Part shown: piece after piece, positions 1 through 8,227 of the stretch
Position numbering within the stretch: position 1 is the first letter of the stretch
Layout: the number at the start of each line of letters is the position of its first letter
DNA from: Akkermansia muciniphila
GTDB lineage: Bacteria > Verrucomicrobiota > Verrucomicrobiia > Limisphaerales > UBA9464
Assembly (NCBI GenBank): GCA_945861565.1
Contig: CAMAUY010000051.1
Coordinates: forward strand, 1-36,192
DNA: 36,192 nt
Direction: 5' to 3'
Made by a program: the position numbers and the translations under genes
Notes under the pieces: generated by a model
What the model was told of the DNA's origin: nothing
Database searches by the model: none
What the model saw: the letters and a program-made list of their open reading frames with translations, nothing else

Positions 1-13
1 TTGTCGGTAGAGG

Positions 14-132
14 TTGTCGCGCTGCGACAACCCCGCCCGCGTCCAGCCGGCGGACAGGGCCGCTGCGCGGTTCGTGATGCGCCTGAACGGCGCGGGGACG
101 CCGCAGCGCGGCGTCCGCTACCGTCTCCGACA
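14..132. repeat. Palindrome-rich intergenic repeat at window edge
   Basis: This GC-rich stretch upstream of the RHS gene contains two clear short hairpins. TTGTCGC at 14-20 pairs with GCGACAA at 24-30, and GGACGCCG at 96-103 pairs with CGGCGTCC at 109-116. It ends in CCGACAAC, which resembles its own beginning in inverted orientation. It looks like a dispersed intergenic repeat of the palindromic type. An open frame runs through it into the RHS gene, but it is unlikely to be coding because the signal peptide of that gene starts only at 266. Confidence 0.4.
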
Positions 133-265
133 ACATCGGGATGCACCGAGTACGCGATGGAATTCAAGTAACGCCTTGATGCCACCACTTCCATACGGTA
201 AGAAGAAAACGAGGCGGGCGTGTTCTGCAATTACGGCCTGCGAACAATCACCAGAGTCCAGCGCC

Positions 266-3200
266 ATGAAAACACCCGCGGTCGCCGCTCAAATCATTCT
301 CGCGGCGTTGCTATTTTTTCTCGGGGCAGCTTGCGCGCGCGCTCACTACTGCGGGGATCCGGTCATTCGCTGCCGTCCAGGCGACATCATCACGTATTCC
401 ATCACCTCGGACCGGTCCGAAGAAGGCATCACACATTACAGCGTCTTCGATCAGACCGACCCCCAGGTGGCCCCCGTGATTTATTACACGGCTTCCGCCC
501 GCGTGCAGGGACAATTTTGGATCCAGGCCAGTGAGATCGGTACCAACGATATTGCGCTGTTCTGGTCCTTCCCCCACCCCCAGCATCCCGCCAGCGGATT
601 TTGCCTCCTCCAAGTTCGCGTTACGGCCGATCGACCGCCGATCACCGCCGGCAATAGTCCGTTCTCCGCGGTCTACGGTGATCCGGTCAACACCTACTCC
701 GGTGAACTCGTGAATGAGGAACCCCCCGATTTGGCCCTCGGCGGGCCCATGCCGCTCCAGTTCCGGCGCTATTATGCCTCTCGTTTGCAGGCTGATGGCT
801 TGGTGAACTCACGACTCGGCAATAATTGGAGCCACAACTTCGAATGGCGCGCGGTTCTCGGTATCCCCAACCAGGCATTGATTGTTTCACCCCAGGGATT
901 TCGCGCGCTTTTCAACAAATCAGGAGGCAATTGGATCTTGGAATCGCCGACGTGGCAGCCGTTCCAGTTGGTCAACAGCGGTGACAGCCTGATTTTTGGC
1001 GATCCCCGTGACAGCCGACTTTACACGTTCAACACCAACGGCCTTCTCACCTCTGTGCGCGACGGAAAAGGCAACACGCACACCCTTTCCTACACCAATG
1101 CCACCTATCCACACAACGATCTGCTGCTGTCGGTGTCGGACGGTTTGGGGCGAACTCTGACCTTCGATTACCTGGGCGCACACCAACTTGCGCAGGTATC
1201 GGACGGCACACGCACCGTAACCTTTTCCCAAGTCGAAGTCGGATCGCAATTCAATCTGACCCGCGTAACCCGGCCGTTGGGCCGCACAACCCGTTACACT
1301 TACGATAATTCGAAGATCGTCGGCTCGCTGCTCACCGCAACGACCCATCCCGCGGGCAACCCAGGGTACGTCCAGGTCTACGACAGCGATGCCCGGGTCA
1401 TTCAACAGACACGGCTTAACACCAACGTCACCCGCTTCGTCTATGCCACCCAGGGCTTCACGACCACGGTCACCAATGGGGTCGGCGGCGTGGATGTTTA
1501 CTTCCACTCGCCGGACGGACAATTGCTTTCCGTCACGGATCCAGCCGGTAAATCGCTCACCTTGGCGACGAATGCGCTCGGCTTGCGCGCCGGCGTCACC
1601 GATCGAACCGGGGCGTCGTTCGGCATCGGCTTTGATGGGCCCAGTGCCCGCCCCAACGCCATCACCAACGCCAATGGCTCTGTCACGGCTTTCACCTACA
1701 CGAATCGCATCGTCAACGGGATTGTTTTTCGATCTTTGGCTTCGGTAATCTTACCCGACGGCAGCCGTGAACACTTCACCTACGACGCGCTCGGCAATCT
1801 GATCGGCCATCGGGATCGTGCGGGCAACGATACCCGCATGAGCTACAACGCGCGGGGACAAGTTCTGGCCGTCACCAATCCCCTGGGTGGCGTGGGGCTC
1901 TTTTCTTACAACTCCGATGGGACTCTCGCCTCGCACGGCGACGTTGAAACCGGCACCCATATGTTTCAACATGACGAGCTCCGGCGCCCCACCAACGCTG
2001 TCGCATCGGACGGACGATCCATTGGACTCCGATTCGATGCGGCCGACCGCATTGTTTCGATCACGGACGAGCGCGGGAACACAACGCACTTCACCTACGA
2101 CCTCAACGACCATCGAATTGCCGTGACGAATGCAATGGGAGAAATCACGCAATTTGCCTTCGACCTGGCGGACCGCCTGAGTCGCGTTACCGACCGGCTT
2201 GGCCGTGCCGTGACGTATCGTTATAACGCACTGGATCAATTAGTCACATTGACGAGTCGCAGTGGCAGCGCCGCCCAGCTCGGCTGGGACTCGCGTCAAC
2301 GGCTGATCTCGCAAACGGATCCGGCGGGCAAGGCTTGGACGTTTGATTACGACAGTGAAGGTGCCGCCGTGAGCGTAACCGATCCCCTGGGCCACACCAC
2401 CGGGTTCACTCGCGATCCGGCCGGCTTTCTCAAGGCGATGAACAATGCACTGGGCCAGACGACTCTTTTCGGACGGGATGCTCTGCATCGGCTCAACGCG
2501 ACCTTGAATCCTCTCGGACGCCTGGATCAGTTTGATTACGAATCGCGCGGCCTGCTGACGACCACGGATTTCCCGGTCATCGGGGAGGCCATCAGCGAGT
2601 TCAACGAAATTGGCCTCCTCTCGCGAATCATTGACCTGCGTGGCAACCCGTGGACATTCGCCTACTCGCCTCTCGGCCGGTTGACGGGTTTTGTTGACCC
2701 GTTGAATCGCACCACCACCACGACACACGATTTACGGGGGCGCCCGCGACGCTTCGCGTACCCGGATGGGTCGGCGCAAACCAACACCTATGATTCGGCC
2801 GGTAACCTCACCCAACTCGCCTTCAGTGACGGACACAACCTCACCTTTAGCCACGACACATTGCACCGCGTGACAGGCGTCGCAGACCTCGGGCTTTCCT
2901 ATGACGCGGAGGATCGCGTCGTCAATACCGTGAGTGCCGATATCAACTTTGCGGCGGCCCACGACGCTGCCGGACGCCTCGCCAACGTCTCGTACAACAA
3001 CAACGCACTCCGCGTCACCTACGCCTACGATTCACGGGATCGCCTGACGCAAGTCAGCGATAATCTCACCGCGGCACAGGTGAAGTTCTTCTACGACGAC
3101 GCCGGGCGTTTGACAAACGTCGTGCGAGCGAATGGAGTCCATGGCATTTATGACCTGGACGCCGCCGGAAAGGTGACGCGCATTCGTGAAGGCGCTTTTC

Positions 3201-4807
3201 TCGACCTGCAATATGGGTTCAATTCCGCCGGCGACATTACTTCGTTGAACGCAATCGCGCCTTTACTGCCGCCACCAACATCGCAGACCAACATCCTTGC
3301 CTTCGATGTCGCCCAGCAGATTAGTTCTCCGGGCTACACCTACGACGCGCGCGGACGTCTGATGGCGTCGCCGGGCCATGGATTCGCATGGAACGCGGCG
3401 TCCCAACTTGTGCGGGTGGACAGTGTGACCAATACCTATAACGGAGCGGGCAATCTTCTGACGCGCGCCGGACCCACCGGAATAACGCGCTATCATTACA
3501 ATCACGCCATGGGCGCGGTTCCGATCATGGCCGAGCAAAACGCAGTTTCAGGCGCGTTTCAGCGTTATTACGTATGGACTCCGGACGGCCGGTTGCTCTA
3601 CATGATTGATCCAACAGTTGGGAATGCCGTGTCGTATTATCACTTCGATCTGACTGGCTCGACCCTGGCGCTTACATCGGGCGCGGGGGCGGTCACGGAT
3701 GCGTACGCCTATTCGCCCTACGGACGGTTACTTGCCCGGACCGGTGCGAACGCGCAACCGTTCACCTACGTGGGCCGCTACGGTGTTCGCGCGGAGGTCA
3801 ATGGGTTGTACCAGATGCGTGCCCGTTACTATGATTCACTCTCCGCACGGTTTCTTTCCCGCGATCCTCTGTGGCCGCGACCGAGCGATCCGTTCAGTCT
3901 CAATCCATACGGATACGCTGCGAACAATCCGTTGCGCTTCATCGACCCATCGGGAACCCGAACTCAGGCGGAAGGAGTCGCGCCGGTGGACGTCATTACG
4001 CGCGATCAAATCAGTCGGGCATCCGTGAACAGCGTTCAGGACATCCTACAACTAGCCTCCCGGCCGAACGTGGACTCATCTACTGCCATCAATCTGCGGG
4101 GTCTCGGGGCCTCGCGCAGCCTGGTGCTACTCAATGGCCGCCGGCCCGATGCGGCGGGGGGAGACTCGTTTGTCGATCTCAACGCCCTACCGACGTCCAT
4201 GATTGACCGGATCGAAATCGTGCGAGATGGCGCGTCTTCCCTCTACGGATCCGACGCCCTGTCCGGCGTCATCAATATTATTACCCGCAAGACGAGTTTT
4301 GAAAACGGGTCGGCTTTGGGTTCGAGGTCACTCGATTTCAAATATCAGTTTGAGGGCAACGTATCATTGGGATTCAATTATAAAACCATACCGGAACCAC
4401 CATCGATTCCTCAGCCGTTGCACACCGGCGGGCAGGTTTACCTGATCAATATTTTGCCGGACCTCGTCCTGGGGACTTCGTATAGCGCGCAGTCACAGGC
4501 TCGTCCTCTGGGGTTCAATCTCCCTCTCGACGGAAATATCTTATCCGGCATGATGTTCTGGTTGCCACAGACAATCGTGCCGCGCCCGAAGACGTATGTA
4601 AACGGACAGGTGGTTCATTCCAAACCGTGGGATTTTCTCTTCGGCGCATTCCTGGAAGATAGTTTTTACGATTATCTTTATGATGAGGGCATTTCGCTCC
4701 AGGACGTGTATCGAGACCTGGAATTGAGCAATACCCTGGGCGGCAGCGGCGGTGCCTACGCCGATTTCTGGGGCTATCGTGCCCTGGCCATACCCACGTC
4801 GCGTTAA
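266..4807 (+). CDS. Secreted RHS/YD-repeat protein with a C-terminal TonB-plug-like tip
   Basis: A 1513-residue exported protein. The start at 266 is chosen because it begins a classical signal peptide (MKTPAVAAQ, a hydrophobic run, then a cut after ARA near residue 29); the open frame extends further upstream without recognisable protein. A DUF6531-like segment (GDPVNTYSGELV, then LQFRRYYASR) at about residues 150-200 is followed by a long series of YD repeats of the form GRLTxxxD..YxYD. These end in the conserved RHS core signature (RARYYDSLSARFLSRDP, PYGYAANNP, IDPSG), finishing at residue 1230. RHS proteins usually carry a variable toxin or effector tip after DPxG. Here residues about 1241-1342 instead match a TonB-dependent-receptor plug (INLRGLGASRSLVLLNGRR, DRIEIVRDGASSLYGSDA, GVINIITRK), followed by about 170 unassigned residues. 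No full 22-strand barrel follows. The RHS assignment is firm, the plug assignment is strong from motifs, and the function of the fusion is unknown. Confidence 0.9.
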   Translation: MKTPAVAAQIILAALLFFLGAACARAHYCGDPVIRCRPGDIITYSITSDRSEEGITHYSVFDQTDPQVAPVIYYTASARVQGQFWIQASEIGTNDIALFWSFPHPQHPASGFCLLQVRVTADRPPITAGNSPFSAVYGDPVNTYSGELVNEEPPDLALGGPMPLQFRRYYASRLQADGLVNSRLGNNWSHNFEWRAVLGIPNQALIVSPQGFRALFNKSGGNWILESPTWQPFQLVNSGDSLIFGDPRDSRLYTFNTNGLLTSVRDGKGNTHTLSYTNATYPHNDLLLSVSDGLGRTLTFDYLGAHQLAQVSDGTRTVTFSQVEVGSQFNLTRVTRPLGRTTRYTYDNSKIVGSLLTATTHPAGNPGYVQVYDSDARVIQQTRLNTNVTRFVYATQGFTTTVTNGVGGVDVYFHSPDGQLLSVTDPAGKSLTLATNALGLRAGVTDRTGASFGIGFDGPSARPNAITNANGSVTAFTYTNRIVNGIVFRSLASVILPDGSREHFTYDALGNLIGHRDRAGNDTRMSYNARGQVLAVTNPLGGVGLFSYNSDGTLASHGDVETGTHMFQHDELRRPTNAVASDGRSIGLRFDAADRIVSITDERGNTTHFTYDLNDHRIAVTNAMGEITQFAFDLADRLSRVTDRLGRAVTYRYNALDQLVTLTSRSGSAAQLGWDSRQRLISQTDPAGKAWTFDYDSEGAAVSVTDPLGHTTGFTRDPAGFLKAMNNALGQTTLFGRDALHRLNATLNPLGRLDQFDYESRGLLTTTDFPVIGEAISEFNEIGLLSRIIDLRGNPWTFAYSPLGRLTGFVDPLNRTTTTTHDLRGRPRRFAYPDGSAQTNTYDSAGNLTQLAFSDGHNLTFSHDTLHRVTGVADLGLSYDAEDRVVNTVSADINFAAAHDAAGRLANVSYNNNALRVTYAYDSRDRLTQVSDNLTAAQVKFFYDDAGRLTNVVRANGVHGIYDLDAAGKVTRIREGAFLDLQYGFNSAGDITSLNAIAPLLPPPTSQTNILAFDVAQQISSPGYTYDARGRLMASPGHGFAWNAASQLVRVDSVTNTYNGAGNLLTRAGPTGITRYHYNHAMGAVPIMAEQNAVSGAFQRYYVWTPDGRLLYMIDPTVGNAVSYYHFDLTGSTLALTSGAGAVTDAYAYSPYGRLLARTGANAQPFTYVGRYGVRAEVNGLYQMRARYYDSLSARFLSRDPLWPRPSDPFSLNPYGYAANNPLRFIDPSGTRTQAEGVAPVDVITRDQISRASVNSVQDILQLASRPNVDSSTAINLRGLGASRSLVLLNGRRPDAAGGDSFVDLNALPTSMIDRIEIVRDGASSLYGSDALSGVINIITRKTSFENGSALGSRSLDFKYQFEGNVSLGFNYKTIPEPPSIPQPLHTGGQVYLINILPDLVLGTSYSAQSQARPLGFNLPLDGNILSGMMFWLPQTIVPRPKTYVNGQVVHSKPWDFLFGAFLEDSFYDYLYDEGISLQDVYRDLELSNTLGGSGGAYADFWGYRALAIPTSR

Positions 4808-4823
4808 CTATATCCGCTCTCAC

Positions 4824-5390
4824 ATGAACTCCTGTTTCTTGCGTCCGTTGATCGCACTGGTGGTTTTGGCTCGGGTGGCGTTGGCGGACAACGCCACGTT
4901 CACCTACGATGACGCCGGAAGACTCACCGGTACTACTCGCAACGGCACGGCCATAACGTCCTACCAATACGACGTCTCCGGCAATCTCACCGGATCGTTT
5001 AGTTACGTCGTGGTGGACTCCGATCAAGACGGCATGGGCGATTTCTTCGAAATGCTCTACTTCGAAACTCTCAGCCGGGATGGGCTTGGGGATTTCGACC
5101 TGGATGGCCTAAATGATCGCGGGGAATATCTCGCGGGAACGGATCCGACGGACAACGCATCGTTCCTGCGGATGGATCGCGTGCTGGCGAATACGTTTGA
5201 GTTGACCATCGTCAGTTGGTTTTCGGTTCGCGGTAAGCTTTACCGCGTGCAGTACAAGAACTCGCTGGCGGATCCAGTTTGGAATGACCTCCCGGGTGAC
5301 GTGGCTGCGACCGGTGACACCACCAGCAAGACGGACACGACCAAGACGGAGCAGCCCAATCGGTATTATCGCGTGCAGGTGCTACCCTAG
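4824..5390 (+). CDS. Small secreted protein with a single RHS-like unit and acidic calcium-type repeats
   Basis: A 188-residue protein starting 16 bases after the RHS gene; the ATG at 4824 gives a clean signal peptide (MNSCFLRPLIALVVLARVALA, cut before DNAT). Residues about 24-60 form one or two YD units (YDDAGRLTGTTRNG, YQYDVSGNLTGS). They are followed by an Asp/Gly-rich stretch (DSDQDGMGDFFE, DFDLDGLNDRGEYLAGTDP) of the thrombospondin-type-3 / EF-hand-like kind expected to bind calcium. The end (KLYRVQYKNSL ... RYYRVQVLP) resembles the short tail common on exported Verrucomicrobia proteins. It sits where an RHS immunity gene would be expected, but the signal peptide argues that it acts outside the cytoplasm. 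It may be a remnant or accessory of the upstream RHS protein; its role is unknown. Confidence 0.75.
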   Translation: MNSCFLRPLIALVVLARVALADNATFTYDDAGRLTGTTRNGTAITSYQYDVSGNLTGSFSYVVVDSDQDGMGDFFEMLYFETLSRDGLGDFDLDGLNDRGEYLAGTDPTDNASFLRMDRVLANTFELTIVSWFSVRGKLYRVQYKNSLADPVWNDLPGDVAATGDTTSKTDTTKTEQPNRYYRVQVLP

Positions 5391-5475
5391 CGATTGGCCT
5401 GACACCACTTTTTTTGATGAATTTTGACCAGGCCCACTGCCTGGATATTCCAGTAATCCAATGAACCGGAGTTGG

Positions 5476-5578
5476 AACCGCGGATGAACGCCGATAAACG
5501 CTGATTCCGGGCGCTCACTCCGAAGGTGAGAGGCAACGGCTTCCCCATATCCGCGTCCATCCGTGTGAATCCGCGGTT
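5476..5578. repeat. Imperfect inverted repeat with AACCGCGGAT ends
   Basis: The arms at 5476-5507 and 5547-5578 are inverted copies that both begin AACCGCGGAT at their outer ends. They continue with a quasi-periodic GAT..AC pattern in which about three quarters of positions agree. The spacer is about 39 bases. The element encodes nothing and has the look of a mobile palindromic (REP- or MITE-like) intergenic repeat. Confidence 0.7.
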
Positions 5579-5823
5579 CTCCCCCCCTGGGTACTTTGCG
5601 TTTCGACTCGAACGTTGTCCGGAGACGTTTTGACCAAGCCGGCTCTGCTTTGCTTCGCGGCTTCGCGTGCAATCCTACTGCGTGGCTCCGGTCGGGATGA
5701 GCCCGATCAAGGTATCGACCCGTTTGCAGGAGGAACGGGGGTGAGGCTGGAACTCGTGAAGATTTTTGTCTCCCACCCACCGCCGGGCACATGGAAGTGT
5801 GGCTTGCCGAGAGAAACAATCTT

Positions 5824-5830
5824 GAGGAGG
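5824..5830 (+). promoter_or_regulatory. Strong Shine-Dalgarno of the beta-propeller gene
   Basis: GAGGAGG lies 8 bases before the ATG at 5839. It decides the start in favour of 5839 over the in-frame ATG at 5791. Confidence 0.75.
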
Positions 5831-5838
5831 GTGCCTCA

Positions 5839-7119
5839 ATGAGGATGAACATTAATCAATCACTGCGGAGGAGTTTGAGTTTGCTGTGCCTTGTTTTCTG
5901 GATGGAGATGTTAGGGCTTCCCTTGCGAGGCGCGGTGGAGTTGGACAATTGGCCGGCTTGGCGCGGACCCACGCGGGATGGCATAGCCGCCGCCGGTCAG
6001 ACACCACCGCTTCGCTGGAGTGAATCCGACAACATCGTGTGGCGGGCATCGATCCCCGGACGCGGGCACAGTTCTCCCACGGTGGTGGGGAATCGGATTT
6101 ATCTCGCGACGGCCGATCAGGAGGCACAAACGCAACGAGTGCTGTGCTTTGATCGGAATTCAGGCCGACTCGTGTGGGACACCGTGGTTCATCAGGGTTC
6201 GCTGGACACGGCCGGCCATCGCAACACCTCCCAGGCCTCCTGCACGGTGGCGTATGATGGCGAGCGCCTCTATATCAATTTCTTGAACGGGAAGGCGATT
6301 CACACATCGGCCTTGGATCTGCTGGGCAACGTGTTGTGGCAACAGACCGTGGGCGACTTCGTCACGCATCAGGGCTTTGCATCGTCGCCCGTAATTCACG
6401 AATCCGTGGTCCTGGTGACGGCGGATCATAAAGGGGGTGGCCGATTGGCGGGACTGGATCGCCGATCAGGCAAAGTGCTTTGGCAGCATTCGCGTCCGAA
6501 GATTGCGAATTACACCTCGCCTTCCATCGTGCGCGCAGCCGGTCGAACCCAAATGGTCGTGGCGGGATGCAATCTGCTCTCCAGTTTTGATCCGCTGACG
6601 GGTGCGAAGCTCTGGGAGATGGACGGTTCGACCGAAGAATGCGTTGTGACCGCTGTCACCGACGGCGAGCGCGTGTTTGTCAGCGGAGGGTATCCCAAGA
6701 ATCACACCGTCGCCGTTCAGGCGGATGGCTCCAGGAAAGTGGCCTGGCAGAATACCGCCCGTGTCTACGTACCTTCGATGATTGTGCAGGAGGGTTATCT
6801 CTATGCGGTGACGGACGCCGGAATGGCGGTGTGCTGGAAGTCCGATACGGGCGAAGAGCGTTGGAAGGAGCGGCTTGGTGGCGAGTTCTACTCATCCCCT
6901 GTCCGAGTGGGGCAACGAATTTACGTGACGAACCTCGGAGGAACTACCTCCGTCTTTGAGGCGACGCCTGACCGGTTCAAACTCATTGCACAAAATCAGC
7001 TCGGCAACGAAGTGTATGCCTCGCCGGCGATCTGTGGAAACCGAATCTATATGCGGGTCGCCAAGACAGGCGACGGGCGGCAAGAGTCTCTATATTGTAT
7101 CGGCTCTCCATCGAATTGA
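5839..7119 (+). CDS. Exported PQQ-binding-like beta-propeller protein
   Basis: A 426-residue protein with an N-terminal signal peptide (MRMNINQSLRRSLSLLCLVF, cut near LRGA-VE). The mature part consists of repeated blades with the PQQ-like or BamB-like pattern: a hydrophobic strand, then GNRIYLAT, then a Gly-Lys/Arg-Leu-x-Trp ending (FDRNSGRLVWD, LDRRSGKVLWQ, FDPLTGAKLWEMD, WKSDTGEERWKE). It begins with WPAWRGPTRDG, a signature of the planctomycete/verrucomicrobial group of these proteins. None of the metal or cofactor ligands of true quinoprotein alcohol dehydrogenases was recognised, so it is more likely a structural or binding propeller than an enzyme. It stands alone, with its own ribosome binding site and a terminator behind it. 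Confidence 0.85.
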   Translation: MRMNINQSLRRSLSLLCLVFWMEMLGLPLRGAVELDNWPAWRGPTRDGIAAAGQTPPLRWSESDNIVWRASIPGRGHSSPTVVGNRIYLATADQEAQTQRVLCFDRNSGRLVWDTVVHQGSLDTAGHRNTSQASCTVAYDGERLYINFLNGKAIHTSALDLLGNVLWQQTVGDFVTHQGFASSPVIHESVVLVTADHKGGGRLAGLDRRSGKVLWQHSRPKIANYTSPSIVRAAGRTQMVVAGCNLLSSFDPLTGAKLWEMDGSTEECVVTAVTDGERVFVSGGYPKNHTVAVQADGSRKVAWQNTARVYVPSMIVQEGYLYAVTDAGMAVCWKSDTGEERWKERLGGEFYSSPVRVGQRIYVTNLGGTTSVFEATPDRFKLIAQNQLGNEVYASPAICGNRIYMRVAKTGDGRQESLYCIGSPSN

Positions 7120-7166
7120 TTGGATCCCTGCAACCGATTTGAGGCCGGTGGAGGGAGCTACCGTGC

Positions 7167-7209
7167 AAAAAAGCGCGCCCGCAGTCGCAACGGCTGGGCG
7201 CGCTTTGTC
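7167..7209. terminator. Bidirectional intrinsic terminator between convergent genes
   Basis: AAAGCGCGCCC at 7170-7180 pairs perfectly with GGGCGCGCTTT at 7196-7206 across a 15-base loop. A run of six A at 7167-7172 gives a U-tract for minus-strand transcripts, and the right side has a short T-rich run. It lies between the stop codons of the propeller gene and the convergent GlcG-family gene. Confidence 0.8.
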
Positions 7210-7231
7210 TTTGCTTCGCCAGGCGATACGT

Positions 7232-7909
7232 TTACGGATTCGGCCCCTTGGGGTGTGTCACCGGGAGGGCCGCGGCGATGGCAATCTCGGGGCCGCCGCA
7301 ATCCGGATGTCCCCAACCGCTCGCACTGACCGGATGGCCGGTGGCATTGGGCGCGATGTCATGGACGATATTGTCATCGCCCGTCCCGCTAACACCGCCC
7401 GGAAGGGTGTCCAGATTCAAGGCGTGGCGGATTTTCCAGGCAACGATGTGATCGGTGCAGGACGTGTCGCCACTGACACCGATCGCTCCGAGAAGTTTGC
7501 CTTGGGTATCATAGAGGGCGAGACCCCCACCAAAGACGTTGACGCCACCACACTTCTTACCGGTGAGCGGATCATTGGGCTTGCCGTAGTTTTCGGACGG
7601 ACCTTTATAGGCGGCGCCCGTATCCACCGGATTGCTGTGCTGCAAACCGTACAGAGTGCCCCCCGGTTGGGTGGCACTGTACAGATTCGCAGTGGAGAGA
7701 GGCAGACCCGGCAGGCTAAAGGCATTCGCGGTACTGGCTTTCTGCGCGGAGATGACGCGACTGCCAGGCCATTGGTCACCACGATTGGTGCCGGAGAAGG
7801 CAATCACGCACACTTCGCCGTCGCGGGTAACAATCGTGGCCCACATATTAAGCCCGAAACCGGCGCTGTTAGCGCCCGCCACAACGGCCTTTAGCGCTTG
7901 AGACAGCAC
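7232..7909 (-). CDS. Exported GlcG/HbpS-family (DUF336) protein
   Basis: The coordinates give the longest form with an accepted start (GTG at 7909, 225 residues). The protein matches the GlcG/HbpS haem-binding family: LSQALKAVVAGANSAG as first helix, a strand with TRDGEVCVIAF, R-x-I-SAQKASTANAF, and the family-typical GGGLALYDTQGKLLGAIGVSG followed by a helix (DHIVAWKIRHAL). Four cysteines (KKCGG, TSCTDH, HPDCGG, EVCV) suggest disulphides or metal binding outside the cytoplasm. The open frame continues upstream to 8038 and encodes an apparent signal peptide (KKNTLRSSLAIASLAVASFV..ARA-AEPKFDC), but no ATG, GTG or TTG lies in front of it. The natural start is therefore probably at a non-standard codon near 8032 or 8017, or the start has been lost. 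The substrate is unknown. Confidence 0.75.
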   Translation of the reverse strand: MLSQALKAVVAGANSAGFGLNMWATIVTRDGEVCVIAFSGTNRGDQWPGSRVISAQKASTANAFSLPGLPLSTANLYSATQPGGTLYGLQHSNPVDTGAAYKGPSENYGKPNDPLTGKKCGGVNVFGGGLALYDTQGKLLGAIGVSGDTSCTDHIVAWKIRHALNLDTLPGGVSGTGDDNIVHDIAPNATGHPVSASGWGHPDCGGPEIAIAAALPVTHPKGPNP

Positions 7910-8041
7910 TGCATGGGAGGGAAGGCCTTTACAATCGAACTTCGGTTCAGCGGCCCGTGCGGAATTGACGACGAATGAAGCGACGGCGAGGGATGCAATC
8001 GCCAGTGAGGATCGCAGAGTGTTTTTCTTGAGATTTCTTTA

Positions 8042-8227
8042 GTTTTGTGGGTGTTATTCGCCCAATCGCCCAAGACTCGGTCGAGGGCATCGGGAGCCAA
8101 CACTTTTCGCACTCGCTGGCACGGGTGACAAGCGGAATTGCTGGAGCCGATCCGTGACAGGGGTCGGGCGTGTGGATAGAATCGGTTTGCCGGCGACTCT
8201 GTTTCTTGAGTCCGAGGTAGGAAGACC
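8042..8227. promoter_or_regulatory. Divergent intergenic region between the GlcG-family gene and the AraC regulator
   Basis: A 186-base gap between two genes read away from each other, so it should hold both promoters. No convincing -35/-10 pair or clear operator palindrome could be assigned by eye. GAGG at 8214-8217 is a plausible ribosome binding site for the GTG start at 8228. Confidence 0.35.

Larger units (their letters stand above)
5391..5838. other. Non-coding interval holding a dispersed palindrome and the leader of the next gene
   Basis: About 450 bases with no convincing gene. The left part holds the inverted repeat at 5476-5578. The middle (5600-5790) has short open frames on both strands without protein-like composition. 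The 13-mer at 5608-5620 recurs inside the palindromic element at 19117-19129, suggesting that more repeat-derived sequence lies here. The right end carries the ribosome binding site of the propeller gene. Confidence 0.5.

Noticed and set aside
14..265. N-terminal extension of the RHS frame
   Set aside because: The sequence is repeat-like with hairpins, and a normal signal peptide begins only at 266; an 84-residue extension would bury it.
1751..2728. Antisense frames of 162 residues within the RHS repeats
   Set aside because: They reflect the repeated codon pattern of the YD repeats on the other strand.
3956..4807. RHS tip as a polymorphic toxin domain
   Set aside because: No nuclease, deaminase or other toxin motif is visible; the motifs are those of a TonB receptor plug. 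The last 170 residues remain unassigned, so a toxin there is not excluded.
5382..5852. 156-residue minus-strand frame in the 5.6 kb gap
   Set aside because: It spans the inverted repeat and ends inside the ribosome binding region of the next gene; no protein-like motif is visible.
6956..7894. 312-residue frame on the + strand opposite the GlcG-family gene
   Set aside because: It is the mirror frame of the GlcG-family gene, which has clear family motifs; the + frame has none and runs through a terminator.
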